A stretch of 64,000 nt of DNA from Aquimarina macrocephali JAMB N27 (GTDB lineage: Bacteria; Bacteroidota; Bacteroidia; Flavobacteriales; Flavobacteriaceae): positions 186,001-250,000 of the forward strand of contig NZ_JACA01000003.1 in the NCBI RefSeq assembly GCF_000520995.1, read 5' to 3'. Both the position numbers and the translations under genes were made by a program. Within the stretch, counting starts at the first letter, position 1, and the number at the start of each line of letters is the position of its first letter. The notes under the pieces are model-generated. The model ran no database searches and had not been told where the DNA came from. It saw only the letters and a program-made list of their open reading frames with translations. This document shows positions 1 to 9,496 of the stretch, piece by piece.

Positions 1-531
1 TTTATTTTTTCTGGAAAAATCAAAAATGCCTTTATCATCTGGATCCATTACAAAGCTGTCATAAAATGTAAAACCAAATGCTTTTGCAAGATTTGCAGAG
101 GCACCAGCAAAAGGCATATGATCTGCAATCAAAAAAAGAGAACCTCCATTTTTAACCCATTCTTTTACATTATTTATCTCATTTTTTGAAAAAGCACTTT
201 CTGTAGGTGCTACAAAAGGAGGTCTGCTGTTTTCTGATAGAGCATTAGAAATTACTAATATCTTAAGATCTTTTAATTTATCTTTTTCAAATTTTCCTTC
301 AAAACCAGCAACTTTATAACCGTCCTTTGCTACTAATTTTGCAAAAGGCAAAAACCTGTTGTCCTTTGTATGAAAATTGCGATGTCCTTGATCTATATGT
401 ATCGTAGTACCAGATTTTTTTGGATACATTTTTACTGTTACTTCAGGACTATAAATTGTATCTGGTATTTGTTGAGAAAATAAATGGCTTATAGTTAAAA
501 GACTAATTATAAGCATGATTTTTCTGTTCAT
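1..531 (-). CDS. DUF4350-like secreted protein, 3' part outside window
   Basis: The frame starts with ATG at 531 and stays open for 177 codons to the window edge, so the C-terminus is missing. Residues 1-19 form a signal peptide (hydrophobic stretch ending FSQ). The body reads like the DUF4350/GATase-like fold: an IDQGH segment, then KILVISNA, then a WVKNGGSLFLIADHMPF stretch, as in proteins that test whether a strand-loop-helix glutaminase-like core is present. An exported or periplasmic location is inferred from the signal peptide. Substrate and role are unknown. It is transcribed away from the rest of the window. Confidence 0.7.
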   Translation of the reverse strand, partial: MNRKIMLIISLLTISHLFSQQIPDTIYSPEVTVKMYPKKSGTTIHIDQGHRNFHTKDNRFLPFAKLVAKDGYKVAGFEGKFEKDKLKDLKILVISNALSENSRPPFVAPTESAFSKNEINNVKEWVKNGGSLFLIADHMPFAGASANLAKAFGFTFYDSFVMDPDDKGIFDFSRKNK

Positions 532-846
532 TGTTTTTTGATTTTTAACTGACAAAAAGGGTAAATTACTTTATGAGATCGTATGACACCTATTAGCAGT
601 CATTAATTCTGTTCTATGCATCAAGGTAATACAATCATACTCTTGCAGTTAAATATTTTTGCTGAACGGTAAGATCATACCTCTATATTAAATATCTATC
701 TCGACATTCTGTCAAAAGTTAAATATTTGTATTTCATCGAGAAGTAAATGTTGTTGAGAGAAGATAATGAACAACTTTATACCAAGATCAGGTATATCTT
801 AGGTAAGTAATCCATCAAAATAAATAAGTTTACATTGTATATCTAC
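532..846. other. intergenic, no gene seen
   Basis: This 315-bp AT-rich stretch lies between the start of the partial secreted-protein gene and the stop of the next minus-strand gene. It must hold the promoter of the former. I see no convincing hairpin, RNA gene or short coding frame. Confidence 0.5.
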
Positions 847-1323
847 TTAGCTTTTTAGTTGTTTTCCGTAGTCACAATCATCTGCCAGCCCTTTTGAATA
901 ACTGGTCTTTGTATTTAGATCCATGATAAGATATACTTTTTTCTTTATGAATATGGTTACATGCTCTTCTTGCCAATGTATTTTTATATCTTTCTTTTTA
1001 AGATTTTTAACATAACTGTATCGATTAGCATATAAGGCAGGCAATGGTGCATCTCTTCTTTCTAGGATATTTTTATGTGAATTTACACCAGAAAATTTTG
1101 GATCGATTACCGCACATAGAAAGCCATCAAAATCAATATCTTCTTTATCTGTGCTCAAGAGGTAAGCCCAAACAGCATAGGTTTCTTCTTCGATCATCAA
1201 TGTTCTTCCGGAATTAGTATGTGTATCTGTTATAAAAATTTTAGCAGTACTCTTTTCTGGCTTCTTTTCTTTGGTGTTTACACTAAATAATCCATCAAAA
1301 ATAGATAGTAATTCAATTTTCAT
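847..1323 (-). CDS. hypothetical protein, 158 aa
   Basis: A family is not recognised. The protein is soluble-looking, without signal peptide or membrane segment, Lys-rich, with mixed alpha/beta composition. A short region near residues 85-125 (RRDAPLPALYANRY, then KIHWQEEHVTIFI) alternates charged and beta-prone residues. The ATG at 1323 is the only plausible start. It stands alone: 500 bp of non-coding DNA lies upstream and its 3' neighbour is a separately promoted secreted protein. Codon use resembles the neighbours, so I take it as a real gene, moderately sure. Confidence 0.6.
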   Translation of the reverse strand: MKIELLSIFDGLFSVNTKEKKPEKSTAKIFITDTHTNSGRTLMIEEETYAVWAYLLSTDKEDIDFDGFLCAVIDPKFSGVNSHKNILERRDAPLPALYANRYSYVKNLKKKDIKIHWQEEHVTIFIKKKVYLIMDLNTKTSYSKGLADDCDYGKQLKS

Positions 1324-1827
1324 TTACAAATTTTATTTTTGGGGCCCGCCGTAAGCTAGAGCTTAATATATTGGACGCAATCTCACCACAACGGGTAAGA
1401 TGTAGAGTTTTTATTTTTACTTATTTCTTATTCATTTTCTGGCACTTTATTACACTAAGATATGCCTGCATAGGGTACTAATTCTTAAACTATGAAACTG
1501 TAGTTGGTTACAAACCTATTTGGTAAGATTAAAAACTTCATTATCATACGTGTAATACTGCTAACATAAGTAATTATTTTTAAAGTTGTTTACGGTTTTC
1601 CACAACAATACCTAGGGGTTTTTCCCCCTGTTAAAGCCTCGTACCCCCTATCAATACTCAAAAAAAATTCGACAAAAAGATTCAAAAAAAAATGAAAAAA
1701 AATGGAAACAGAGACACATAAACCAAAATCAAGTATCTTTCACAAGTTTTTATTATCATCCTGATAGTAAAAAACCACTTTATAGGAGGTCAAAAACTTC
1801 TTCCTATTCCAGAAAATAACATACTTT
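1324..1827. other. intergenic with G/C-run inverted repeat
   Basis: 504 bp without a supported gene, upstream of the 158-aa hypothetical gene and downstream of the DUF3999 gene. It contains the G-run/C-run element at 1615-1648 described separately, then an A-rich stretch at 1660-1700. A short dyad (TATCA-TCC-TGATA, about 1756-1768) could be a weak terminator for nothing obvious. Confidence 0.5.
1615..1648. promoter_or_regulatory. G-run/C-run inverted repeat (possible operator)
   Basis: GGGG-TTTTT-CCCCC at 1615-1628, followed 15 nt later by another CCCCC-TAT (1644-1651). It stands out sharply from the AT-rich surroundings. A similar arrangement occurs at 22697-22722, just downstream of the hybrid histidine kinase gene and upstream of the lipoprotein operon. 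Function is inferred only from recurrence and symmetry. Confidence 0.35.
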
Positions 1828-3057
1828 TTACTTTTTTTTCATCATAGATAATGTAAATCCTCCTAATAATAGGATCACAATACCCATTATACCCCATAAC
1901 CAGATCTTATTAGCAAACAAGGGTTCTGTTACAACAGCTTCTTCTTGGTCAATAGTCTGTTGTATTTCGGGAAGTAGCGTTGTCATCTCACTCGGGATTT
2001 TGGCAGATACATGATTAAGATCATACGAAGGTTTTTTCATTTTATCATTTCCATAAACAAGATAATATGTTCCTGGATTTGCAAAACGTGTAACAAGTTC
2101 GTGTTGATATCCTTTAACGATGACTTTATTAATTTTTAAAGGTTGATTATCATGATTATCGATCACTATTCTAAAGTTCTGAGCAATTGTACTCGTATTG
2201 GTAAATGCATTATCTTCTATAGAATTAAGCACTCCCGAACCAAGCTCTCTATAACGGGGTTTCCAACTATCTTGCTTAGTTTGTATGCTATCTGCTATAT
2301 ATCGAATAGATATAGGACGATAATAATCAAAAGTCTCCTGTACTTCGAGACCAATATAGCTTACAGGGACTGGTACTTTAAGATTAACATCTATAATGGT
2401 ATTTTTGGTCCCCTTAGGATTCTGGATATTTAGTCTTTCTATGTTATACTTCTTGTAGTTTGCTTCTTTAACTTCATATCTGGTTACACTAGCCGATTGT
2501 AAAACGGGTTTTTTAATACTTTTTATCAGTATCCTAAAATAGTGATACTGCGCATTAGGAAATCGTACTGTGGTGAATTGATAATCTGTAAGTTCATTTT
2601 TTATAGAAAGTATACGGTAGTCTTCCTTTATGGTATACCATTCTTTACGATCTTGAGTTCCTTCTAAAGTAATCAACCAATCAAAATTTGATTGCTCAAA
2701 GTCTAGATGAATTTGATTAATTGATTGCTTAGTTGGAATCTCCATTGTAATATATGTCCCTTTCTCATTATATGAAGTATTTAAGATGGTAAAAGGTACT
2801 TTATTAAAGGATTTTTTTTCGGTTTTTAACCGTAAAAGATAAGGTGCTTCTATCGTGTCTTTCTTGTTTGTGATCCCAAAAACTCTAATATCTGATAGGT
2901 TTGGCGAAACCTTACTAAACATTTCATCGGGTAGACTAATTGCATGCCAGATATCTGTTATCTCTGGCAATATATTTTTATAAGCATATTGATCCATCTG
3001 GGCATAAGTCCCAAAACAAACCAATAATGCCAGGAATATTATAATTTTCTTTTTCAT
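1828..3057 (-). CDS. DUF3999 family membrane-anchored protein
   Basis: 409 aa with an N-terminal signal peptide (residues 1-19, ending TYAQ), a long beta-rich extracytoplasmic region, and a C-terminal membrane helix (about 386-406) ending in KKK. The opening (YKNILPEI, then LSDIRVFG) and the discoidin-like strands (FDWLITLEG...DRKEWYTI) match the DUF3999 family as I know it. It lies 113 bp downstream of a DUF2339 gene on the same strand. These two families frequently neighbour each other, which suggests one envelope complex. Biochemical function is unknown. Confidence 0.8.
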   Translation of the reverse strand: MKKKIIIFLALLVCFGTYAQMDQYAYKNILPEITDIWHAISLPDEMFSKVSPNLSDIRVFGITNKKDTIEAPYLLRLKTEKKSFNKVPFTILNTSYNEKGTYITMEIPTKQSINQIHLDFEQSNFDWLITLEGTQDRKEWYTIKEDYRILSIKNELTDYQFTTVRFPNAQYHYFRILIKSIKKPVLQSASVTRYEVKEANYKKYNIERLNIQNPKGTKNTIIDVNLKVPVPVSYIGLEVQETFDYYRPISIRYIADSIQTKQDSWKPRYRELGSGVLNSIEDNAFTNTSTIAQNFRIVIDNHDNQPLKINKVIVKGYQHELVTRFANPGTYYLVYGNDKMKKPSYDLNHVSAKIPSEMTTLLPEIQQTIDQEEAVVTEPLFANKIWLWGIMGIVILLLGGFTLSMMKKK

Positions 3058-3170
3058 GAGTTTAATTCTTTTTAATTATCTGCAAACAAATTAAGAACAC
3101 ATATAATCACTGCGTACTCACTTTAAAGATTTTAAACATATTCTTATTCTTTATGAAGAGATTTTTAAAA

Positions 3171-5552
3171 CTAGTTACTATTTGTTTCATCTGCTATAAT
3201 ATGTTTGTATTTATTGTATAAAAATGAAATAATTAAAAGAAGCACTCCTAAAGCTAAGAATACAATAGTTTTGGCAATAGTTTCCATATGTGAAATATCA
3301 TAAAAGAATAATTTTATAAGTGTAATTCCAAATACTATAATTGCTAAGATTCGTAGATATTTTTTTCTTTTCCATATTCCTAAAACAATGAGTAACAAAG
3401 CATAAATACCCCATAAAATACTCAATCCAAGTTTATATGTCTCTGTATACCCCGACAGGTCTAACCAATGTACTAATTCACTACTTACTATCCAGATTAA
3501 TGTACAATGCAGTATAATTTCAAAAGCTATTTTAAAGGTTCTACCAAGAAATTTTTGTCGTACATATTTATAAAAAGTAAATAGTAAACCAGCCACGAAT
3601 ACAAAAGAAATGTATCGTATACCTATATTGGAAAAGGCTTCTGCACTAAATTCTGTTTCTTTTAATTCCAGATAATTAGCTCTAAACTCACTTAACAGGT
3701 ATAATCCTCGAGTTAAAAACCCAAAAAGAGCAAACATCATAAAACCAAGAGTGATATATCCAAAAACGTTATTTTTGATTTTTTTGATATTTACAAAAGA
3801 CAAAATAACCAGAAACAATAAACTATAATTAATGAGCCAAATGGCTTTAAAATTTCTGGTATCTGATAATACTGTATACTGCTCTGTACTATTGATATTT
3901 TGAGAAATATATTGGTGATCTATATCTTGATAAACCTGGTTCCAATAACTATCTATTTCTATCCAAAATGTAAAGTAAGTGGTACATATCAATAGTAATG
4001 CAAGACCTATGGTAAGCATTGTATACAACCAAGGTTGTTTTGGCCAGGGAAAAGATAGTTTCTCTTTACGATGTGTGATATAAATAAATGCAAAAGACAC
4101 AATACACAATATTGATGTCATAAGATAAATATTAAACACCGGTATTAATTTGGTTTCTGGTAGTGTTGGGCTATATCGATAATACACTACGATCCAATCA
4201 TGTAAAAGACTAAAAAAAGTTAAGGCCCACAATGGATACGAAAGTATTTCGTATATCGGTACTTTTTTGGTTCGCCCAATCCAAAATAACAATGCCGCTT
4301 CTCCTGCCCATAACAGTGTAACCCAATTTCCATCTAGTTGTACAGGAAATGCAATTGTAATAAAAATCAAAACCATACCTGACACAAAATAAAACAGGTT
4401 ACGATCAGCTAGTTTTAATCTATGCACAATAACGCTAACTACAAAATGAATCACTGCATTCGCCAATGTAAATACACCTAATAAATCCTTACCATATTCG
4501 TGATTGTTTAACATCGAAAATCCAATACCATAAAAGATAAATGAATTAGATAACTGTAGAATTACATCAATGGTTTTAAAGCTTTCTTTTTTTCTGAGTT
4601 TGTATACCAAAAACATAAGATAGAATGTGATAAAAAATACAGTAAGAAATATAAAGCCAAGAGTAAAATGTTCTTCTATAGTGTATTTACCTGCATACCA
4701 TGACATAAAAATGATCCAGGTAAGCAAGAAAGACGAAAAATAAAGAGGTTTCCAGTATTTTTTGATGGCAATAATGAGAATACCTATATTAATAATCGCC
4801 ATGTAACTAAATAAAACCAATACTCTACCCGATCCATCACTTAATAAAAAAGGAACCGCATATGCGCCTACGAGCCCGATATGAGCTATGATTTGTTTAT
4901 TATACTGTATTGCTGCAAAAACAGTAAATGCCGTAAATAATAACATAAGAATAAATGTCGGAGTCTGCGGAATTAGTCCGTACAAATCATATGCTAAAAA
5001 GGTTATAAAATATAATATAGTCATAGCACCACTAACCAGTACAGCGCTAAAATTTTCATATTTTTTCTTTAGCTTCATTCCAATTCCTAAAAGCCCCAAT
5101 CCTGTTAGATATCCCAGTATAATCCTAGTTAATGGCCCTATTAGATCATGTTCTATGGTATATTTTGCTCCAATAGCAACACCAATTATAATAATGATGA
5201 TACCTATTTTATTGATTAGATTTTCTCCAATAAATTTTTCAAGGTTAGATTTCTTTTTTGGTATACTAGTTTTGGCAATAGTAGTTTTTTCTTCTTTTAC
5301 TAATGCTGGTGATACATCCTCAGGTTTAACAGAAGAGGGTGTAGTTTTGGCACTTTCTTTTGTAATTTCTGCTATAGGTGAAACAGGGGTTGGGTTTTCT
5401 GTTTTTATATCTGGCTGCTTGGCTGAAGATATTTTTATCTTATATATTTCATCTTTAAGATCTTGTATTTGAGTTGAGAAATCTTGTTGTCTTTTCAGTA
5501 GAATTTCTAGCTTCTCCAAAAGCTGATGTATCTGATCTTGGTTGTTTCCCAT
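3171..5552 (-). CDS. DUF2339 polytopic membrane protein
   Basis: 793 aa. Residues 1-45 form a coiled coil (QIHQLLEKLEILLKRQQ). A Pro/Thr/Lys-rich linker spans about 50-105, followed by roughly 20 closely packed hydrophobic helices to the C-terminus, beginning with KIGIIIIIIGVAIGAKY. This is the usual DUF2339 layout and length. It probably sits in the inner membrane with its coiled coil in the cytoplasm. The DUF3999 gene follows on the same strand, so the two are probably co-transcribed. Its molecular role is not established. Confidence 0.85.
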   Translation of the reverse strand: MGNNQDQIHQLLEKLEILLKRQQDFSTQIQDLKDEIYKIKISSAKQPDIKTENPTPVSPIAEITKESAKTTPSSVKPEDVSPALVKEEKTTIAKTSIPKKKSNLEKFIGENLINKIGIIIIIIGVAIGAKYTIEHDLIGPLTRIILGYLTGLGLLGIGMKLKKKYENFSAVLVSGAMTILYFITFLAYDLYGLIPQTPTFILMLLFTAFTVFAAIQYNKQIIAHIGLVGAYAVPFLLSDGSGRVLVLFSYMAIINIGILIIAIKKYWKPLYFSSFLLTWIIFMSWYAGKYTIEEHFTLGFIFLTVFFITFYLMFLVYKLRKKESFKTIDVILQLSNSFIFYGIGFSMLNNHEYGKDLLGVFTLANAVIHFVVSVIVHRLKLADRNLFYFVSGMVLIFITIAFPVQLDGNWVTLLWAGEAALLFWIGRTKKVPIYEILSYPLWALTFFSLLHDWIVVYYRYSPTLPETKLIPVFNIYLMTSILCIVSFAFIYITHRKEKLSFPWPKQPWLYTMLTIGLALLLICTTYFTFWIEIDSYWNQVYQDIDHQYISQNINSTEQYTVLSDTRNFKAIWLINYSLLFLVILSFVNIKKIKNNVFGYITLGFMMFALFGFLTRGLYLLSEFRANYLELKETEFSAEAFSNIGIRYISFVFVAGLLFTFYKYVRQKFLGRTFKIAFEIILHCTLIWIVSSELVHWLDLSGYTETYKLGLSILWGIYALLLIVLGIWKRKKYLRILAIIVFGITLIKLFFYDISHMETIAKTIVFLALGVLLLIISFLYNKYKHIIADETNSN

Positions 5553-5906
5553 ATTACAATATTATTATATTTACCTAATACTAAGTATTCTTCAAAGCTT
5601 TTATAAATTAAGATACTACAAAATATAACAAGGTTACATTTAAAGCTATATCATCACCTCTAAGAGTAAATACCACTATCTAAATCAAAAATTCAAAACC
5701 TGTTTCTTTTCAAAACTAAATATGTAGCATACACATTTTGAATAGTAAACAAATATCTATGATACACTCAATTTATAGTACACTGTTTCCCGTGAAAAGT
5801 ATTATTTATATTTCACATGGAATTACAGAATAAAAAACATTCATTCTGAAAAGGTAAAAAAGTTTTTCTAAAAAGGCACTATCTTAGGATATAATAGATG
5901 TTTGTT
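5553..5906. other. intergenic, no gene seen
   Basis: 354 bp between the DUF2339 start and the sigma-factor stop. A dyad GTGAAA (5792-5797) / TTTCAC (5811-5816) could be a weak terminator for the sigma-factor operon. The part next to 5552 should carry the DUF2339 promoter. Nothing else is evident. Confidence 0.4.
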
Positions 5907-7184
5907 TTATTTCAAAATACGAGCAATTTTATCTTTTAGAAACTGTCTTTCTTGTTTAGACTGGGTAAGTTGTATTGCTTTTTGGTAGTATGATGATGCT
6001 GTACGATTATCTTCTAATCGCTGATAGATTTCACCCAAAGTTGCATGGTATAGATAATATTTTTCTAGTAACTTATTGTTCTTTACATTTTCGAGTGCTG
6101 TTAGTGCTTCTTTTGGGCCTCTGAGTTCTAGAATAACCAGACATCGATTTAAAAAAACGATAGGATCGTTAGCGATTTTTAATAAGAGTTCATAATACTC
6201 TAATATCATTTTCCAGTTCGTATCTGCATATTGCTTTGCGCAGCAATGTTGATATGCAATAGCAGCTTCGAGATGATATGTTGAGAGTTCGTCTCCAAAA
6301 GCAGCTTTGTTTAGATACTGTCCACCAGATTGAATGAGTTTTGCATCCCATGTTGTACGACCCTGTTCAGAAAGTAAAATAAGTCTTCCTTCTTCTGTTA
6401 GCCTACTATTAATTCTTGAAGCGTGAAAACACATTAATCCCATCAAAGCATATACCTCGGGTAATTGTGTACGTTTTTCTGATAACAGAGATTTACATAA
6501 AAGCATTGCCTGACTAATTAGATCTTTACGAATCAACTGATCGGCATGAGTAGAATTATAGCCTTCGTTAAACATGAGGTAGATGGCATTAAGAACAGTT
6601 TTAGTTCTTGGATTTATCTCATCAGAAGTCGGGATCACAGGGCGTATCTTGTGTTTTCTAAAATATTCTTTGGTTCGATACAACCTTTTAGAGATAGTAT
6701 CTTCATTACTAAGAAAGGATCGCGCAACCTCTTTGGTACTAAATCCACATAACGCTTTAAGAATAAATGTAATTTGATTTTCTTGCGAGATATCGGGGTG
6801 ACAGCATGCATACATCATTCCTAAGAAATCATCTTTAATATGCTGTTCCTGCCAATAGTTATCCATTGTAGTGGTTAGTGTATACCCCGAAGTTAGAAGT
6901 TGTTTTTCGGGATCAGAAAAATCGATAACACGACTATGTTTATTATGCCTGATAATATCTATCGCTTTGTTTTTAGCTGTACGATATAACCATGCTCTTG
7001 GGTTATCTGGCATTCCTCTAAATTTCCAGGTTTCCAGAGCTTTAACCAGAGCATCTTGCACCACGTCCTCGGCTAATTCTATATTTTCGATACCGAATAT
7101 TTTAATCAATACAGAAACCATCTTTCCTGACTCTTGTCTAAAAAGATGGTTTAATGTATGATCTATGTGATCTCTATTTTCCAA
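5907..7184 (-). CDS. ECF-type sigma factor with C-terminal extension (ECF42-like)
   Basis: 425 aa, much longer than an ordinary ECF sigma. Sigma-2 lies at about 10-80 (EDVVQDALVKALETW, then NPRAWLYRTAKNKAID) and sigma-4 at about 120-175 (ALCGFSTKEVARSFL). A helical C-terminal half follows, with the LMFNEGY signature and TPR-like repeats (for example YHATLGEIYQRLEDN). Sigma factors of this build belong to the ECF42 group, which is typically encoded beside YCII/DGPF proteins rather than an anti-sigma factor. Exactly that is seen here: two such genes precede it, the nearer 4 nt away. The C-terminal extension probably controls activity. Confidence 0.9.
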   Translation of the reverse strand: MENRDHIDHTLNHLFRQESGKMVSVLIKIFGIENIELAEDVVQDALVKALETWKFRGMPDNPRAWLYRTAKNKAIDIIRHNKHSRVIDFSDPEKQLLTSGYTLTTTMDNYWQEQHIKDDFLGMMYACCHPDISQENQITFILKALCGFSTKEVARSFLSNEDTISKRLYRTKEYFRKHKIRPVIPTSDEINPRTKTVLNAIYLMFNEGYNSTHADQLIRKDLISQAMLLCKSLLSEKRTQLPEVYALMGLMCFHASRINSRLTEEGRLILLSEQGRTTWDAKLIQSGGQYLNKAAFGDELSTYHLEAAIAYQHCCAKQYADTNWKMILEYYELLLKIANDPIVFLNRCLVILELRGPKEALTALENVKNNKLLEKYYLYHATLGEIYQRLEDNRTASSYYQKAIQLTQSKQERQFLKDKIARILK

Positions 7185-7188
7185 AAAG

Positions 7189-7527
7189 TTATTCCATTGG
7201 ACTTATTTCTCGTACTTCGACGCTGCATCCATATTCAAAACCTGGACAATCCTTAGCTATTTGTGCTGCATGGTCCAGAGAGTTTGCTTTAATTAACAAG
7301 TATCCACCAACCAGTTCTTTACCTTCTGCTAATGGACGATCGGTTACCTTTTTACCACCTTCGGTTAATGTTTTGGCTTCGTTCATTAATGGTTGACCAC
7401 CAACAAGTTGTTCTGATTTCTCCAAACCACCCATCCATTGTTGCCAATGTTGCATATGTTGCTGCATCTCTTCTGGTGATCGGTTAGCATCATGTCCGCC
7501 ACGGATAATATACATAAACTCTTTCAT
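7189..7527 (-). CDS. YciI/DGPF family protein (second copy)
   Basis: 112 aa, a single YCII-related ferredoxin-like domain: MKEFMYIIRGG, a QHWQQWMGG helix, TDRPLAEGKELVGGYLLI, and a C-terminal EVREISP. It is a clear paralogue of the gene just upstream. Family members often have a His/Asp pair suited to small-molecule chemistry, but the reaction of the sigma-linked members is unknown. It ends 4 nt before the ECF sigma start, so translation is probably coupled. Confidence 0.85.
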   Translation of the reverse strand: MKEFMYIIRGGHDANRSPEEMQQHMQHWQQWMGGLEKSEQLVGGQPLMNEAKTLTEGGKKVTDRPLAEGKELVGGYLLIKANSLDHAAQIAKDCPGFEYGCSVEVREISPME

Positions 7528-7555
7528 TACTATATCTTTTTAATATTCTATTATC

Positions 7556-7900
7556 TTAATCCTCTGGCCATACTTCTCTTACTTCTACATAAGAATTCCA
7601 TTGCAATCCAGGGCATCCTTTTGCCATTTCGGTAGCATCTTCTATTTTATCTGCTTTTATGATCAAATATCCACCTACTAACTCTTTACCTTCTGTTAGA
7701 GGTCTATCGGTTACTTTGGTTCCTCCGGGATGAATTGTATTTCCGTGTGAAAATAATCGTTCGCCTCCAACGAATTTTTCTTGCTGGGCCATTTCGCCAA
7801 TCCATTGTTGCCATTCCTGCATATGCATTTGCTGTTCTTCTGGAGATTTAGAATCCCATACGTTATCATCTCCTCTAAAAAGAAACATAAATTCTTTCAT
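7556..7900 (-). CDS. YciI/DGPF family protein (first copy)
   Basis: 114 aa, the first gene of the three-gene sigma-factor operon and a paralogue of the next gene. Shared blocks are MKEFMFLFRG, EWQQWIGE, VTDRPLTEGKELVGGYLIIKA and EVREVWP. The ATG at 7900 aligns with its paralogue's start. Genomic pairing with an ECF42-type sigma suggests it is a target or partner of that sigma. A promoter-like pair of boxes lies 44 bp upstream. Confidence 0.85.
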   Translation of the reverse strand: MKEFMFLFRGDDNVWDSKSPEEQQMHMQEWQQWIGEMAQQEKFVGGERLFSHGNTIHPGGTKVTDRPLTEGKELVGGYLIIKADKIEDATEMAKGCPGLQWNSYVEVREVWPED

Positions 7901-7943
7901 TTGTCTGTTTTTTTAAGTGATTATTTATTTTTTACACTACTAT

Positions 7944-7970
7944 GACGAACGCTTTTTTGATTTTTGGACA
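7944..7970 (-). promoter_or_regulatory. candidate ECF-sigma promoter
   Basis: On the minus strand TGTCCA (7970-7965) is followed after 17 nt by CGTC (7947-7944), 43 bp before the first YciI start codon. ECF42-group promoters described in other bacteria have a TGTCGA-like -35 and a CGTC/CGA-like -10 element. The match is partial (one mismatch), and autoregulation is inferred. Confidence 0.4.
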
Positions 7971-8096
7971 AACAACATGATATTTTTTAATAAAATACTC
8001 TAAAAGAGTATAACAAGGTGATATTTGTAGCTTGATATTGTATTGTTTCTCGGCAATTAAACTTATCTATTCGTTGACGGAATTTACGAATAATCC

Positions 8097-8132
8097 TCAA
8101 AAAAATAACGAGTATATTTTCATATACTCGTT
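8097..8132 (-). terminator. rho-independent terminator
   Basis: A perfect 11-bp stem (AACGAGTATAT 8107-8117 / ATATACTCGTT 8122-8132) with a TTTC loop. On the minus strand it is followed by a run of T (8100-8106), as expected at the end of the 8194-8580 gene. Confidence 0.8.
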
Positions 8133-8193
8133 ACCGTTTATAAAGTTTTGTGATGTATTGTTGTTTCAAAAAACACTCATATTGAGCTATCTC

Positions 8194-8580
8194 TTATTTT
8201 TTTAGAGATTTATTATACCACTCTCTCTTTTTATTTATATATAAAAAAAGAGCATTTTCTGTGGCTTCATAATATATACATTCTGAACTACCGATACACA
8301 CTTCACGTTTTTTTGTATCTACAGACCACGTATTTTGTGTTGTCTTTGTTTTAGACTTTTTTACTACTGTTTTATCTGATTTGAATATGATAACTGTTTC
8401 TGGGTCATCTTTTTTAACCCATTCTCCTATCAATTCTGTCCCTGAAGTAACCTGATCAATTACAGTTTCTTTGGACTCTAATATCTGATCTTGTTGTACA
8501 GGCTTAGTCTTAAAACCCATTAACGTTACAGCTAAAATAACAATTGTAAAAATTACGGATATAGATTGGGGTCTTTTCAT
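8194..8580 (-). CDS. small exported protein, lipocalin-like, paralogue of next gene
   Basis: 128 aa. An N-terminal hydrophobic segment (residues 8-23) fits a signal sequence or anchor. From about 48 it reads ELIGEWVKKDDPETVIIFKSD, a compact beta-rich domain of the kind used in small lipocalin-like proteins that report residual mass per condition. The 8724-9113 product shares the G-x-ELIG-x-WV...DP-x-T-x-I...D-x-TV-x-KS pattern. Two Cys (near C95 and C101) may pair. No function can be assigned. A strong terminator follows. Confidence 0.7.
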   Translation of the reverse strand: MKRPQSISVIFTIVILAVTLMGFKTKPVQQDQILESKETVIDQVTSGTELIGEWVKKDDPETVIIFKSDKTVVKKSKTKTTQNTWSVDTKKREVCIGSSECIYYEATENALFLYINKKREWYNKSLKK

Positions 8581-8723
8581 AATTTAAATTTTTAATAAAA
8601 TAAGGATATAAATTTAATGTTTTTTTGGTAATATATAGTTTTGATATTTTTTAAATGCTCAAAAGTTGATAAAATCATCAATTCTTTTACTCTATTAGCA
8701 AATTTTATACCATTACTATATTA

Positions 8724-9113
8724 TTATTCTTTAAATCTGGCATAATGAAGTTTCATTTCATTCATGGTAATCTCTAGCATATCTTCTCTTAGCACATATT
8801 CTAAACACATTTCTGTGCCTCCTTCTACCGATGTAGCTTTTAAGCATAGCTTGCTGTCTTTTAATAACCAGTATCTTTTTAAGGGTTCTCCTAAGGATTT
8901 TTCTATGACAGTTCCATCTGATCTCAATTCTATATAAGTATTAGGATCACCATCCATTACCCATTTTCCTATTAATTCTTTTGGGCCTCCCTGATATATA
9001 CCACTAGCATTTTCTTTTTCACCAACAGTCTTATGATGTTCAGGGCTATTTTTAAAGCTGCTCAATGTTAGCATTGCTATACTAACTATAGTAAGAATTA
9101 ATTTGGATTGCAT
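8724..9113 (-). CDS. small exported protein, lipocalin-like
   Basis: 129 aa. A signal peptide (about 1-19) precedes a single beta-rich domain starting KELIGKWVMDGDPNTYIELRS, with Cys at about 92 and 103. It is a paralogue of the 8194-8580 product by the shared domain opening and spacing, although overall identity is modest. It stands 143 bp upstream of that gene on the same strand, so the pair probably arose by tandem duplication. The function is unknown. Confidence 0.7.
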   Translation of the reverse strand: MQSKLILTIVSIAMLTLSSFKNSPEHHKTVGEKENASGIYQGGPKELIGKWVMDGDPNTYIELRSDGTVIEKSLGEPLKRYWLLKDSKLCLKATSVEGGTEMCLEYVLREDMLEITMNEMKLHYARFKE

Positions 9114-9496
9114 AATTTGGGCATTTAGGTAGGCTAAATTTAACGTTTTTTTTGGTTTTATCCCTAATACTATGTTATTAAATATCTTTCTTCATACATG
9201 ATAAATGCAATACAATTCATTCAAAACAATACAATTTACCAGAACTCCTATTCTAATTTTACTATCATTCGGGTTCTTATCATCGAGATATCTTTAAAAA
9301 TTTTACACATATTCTGTTTATCAGTTTTTAAGTTGAGAATTTCAAATATCATTTTAAGAAATTAATTGAGGTAGGGTATTATACTATATAAACGTTCTAT
9401 TATAAAAACGCCCGTAACTTATCTATTAACGTAAATGGCAAAAGGGGAACACTATTCGTATGTGTTCCCCTTTTTAATTTTAGAAATTTCTAAAAA
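9114..9496. other. intergenic holding a terminator
   Basis: 383 bp. The left part should carry the promoter of the 8724-9113 gene. The right end holds the strong hairpin at 9441-9475. No coding frame or RNA gene is seen in between. Confidence 0.5.
9441..9475 (-). terminator. bidirectional terminator hairpin
   Basis: A 12-bp stem (AAAGGGGAACAC 9441-9452 / GTGTTCCCCTTT 9462-9473) with a 9-nt loop and A/T runs on both flanks. It lies 22 bp past the stop of the DUF1203 gene (minus strand), which it most likely terminates. Confidence 0.8.

Noticed and set aside
4888..5472. Long open frame on the plus strand opposite the DUF2339 gene
   Set aside because: It is the antisense of hydrophobic, coding DNA with clear DUF2339 features on the minus strand; its product looks like no protein family.
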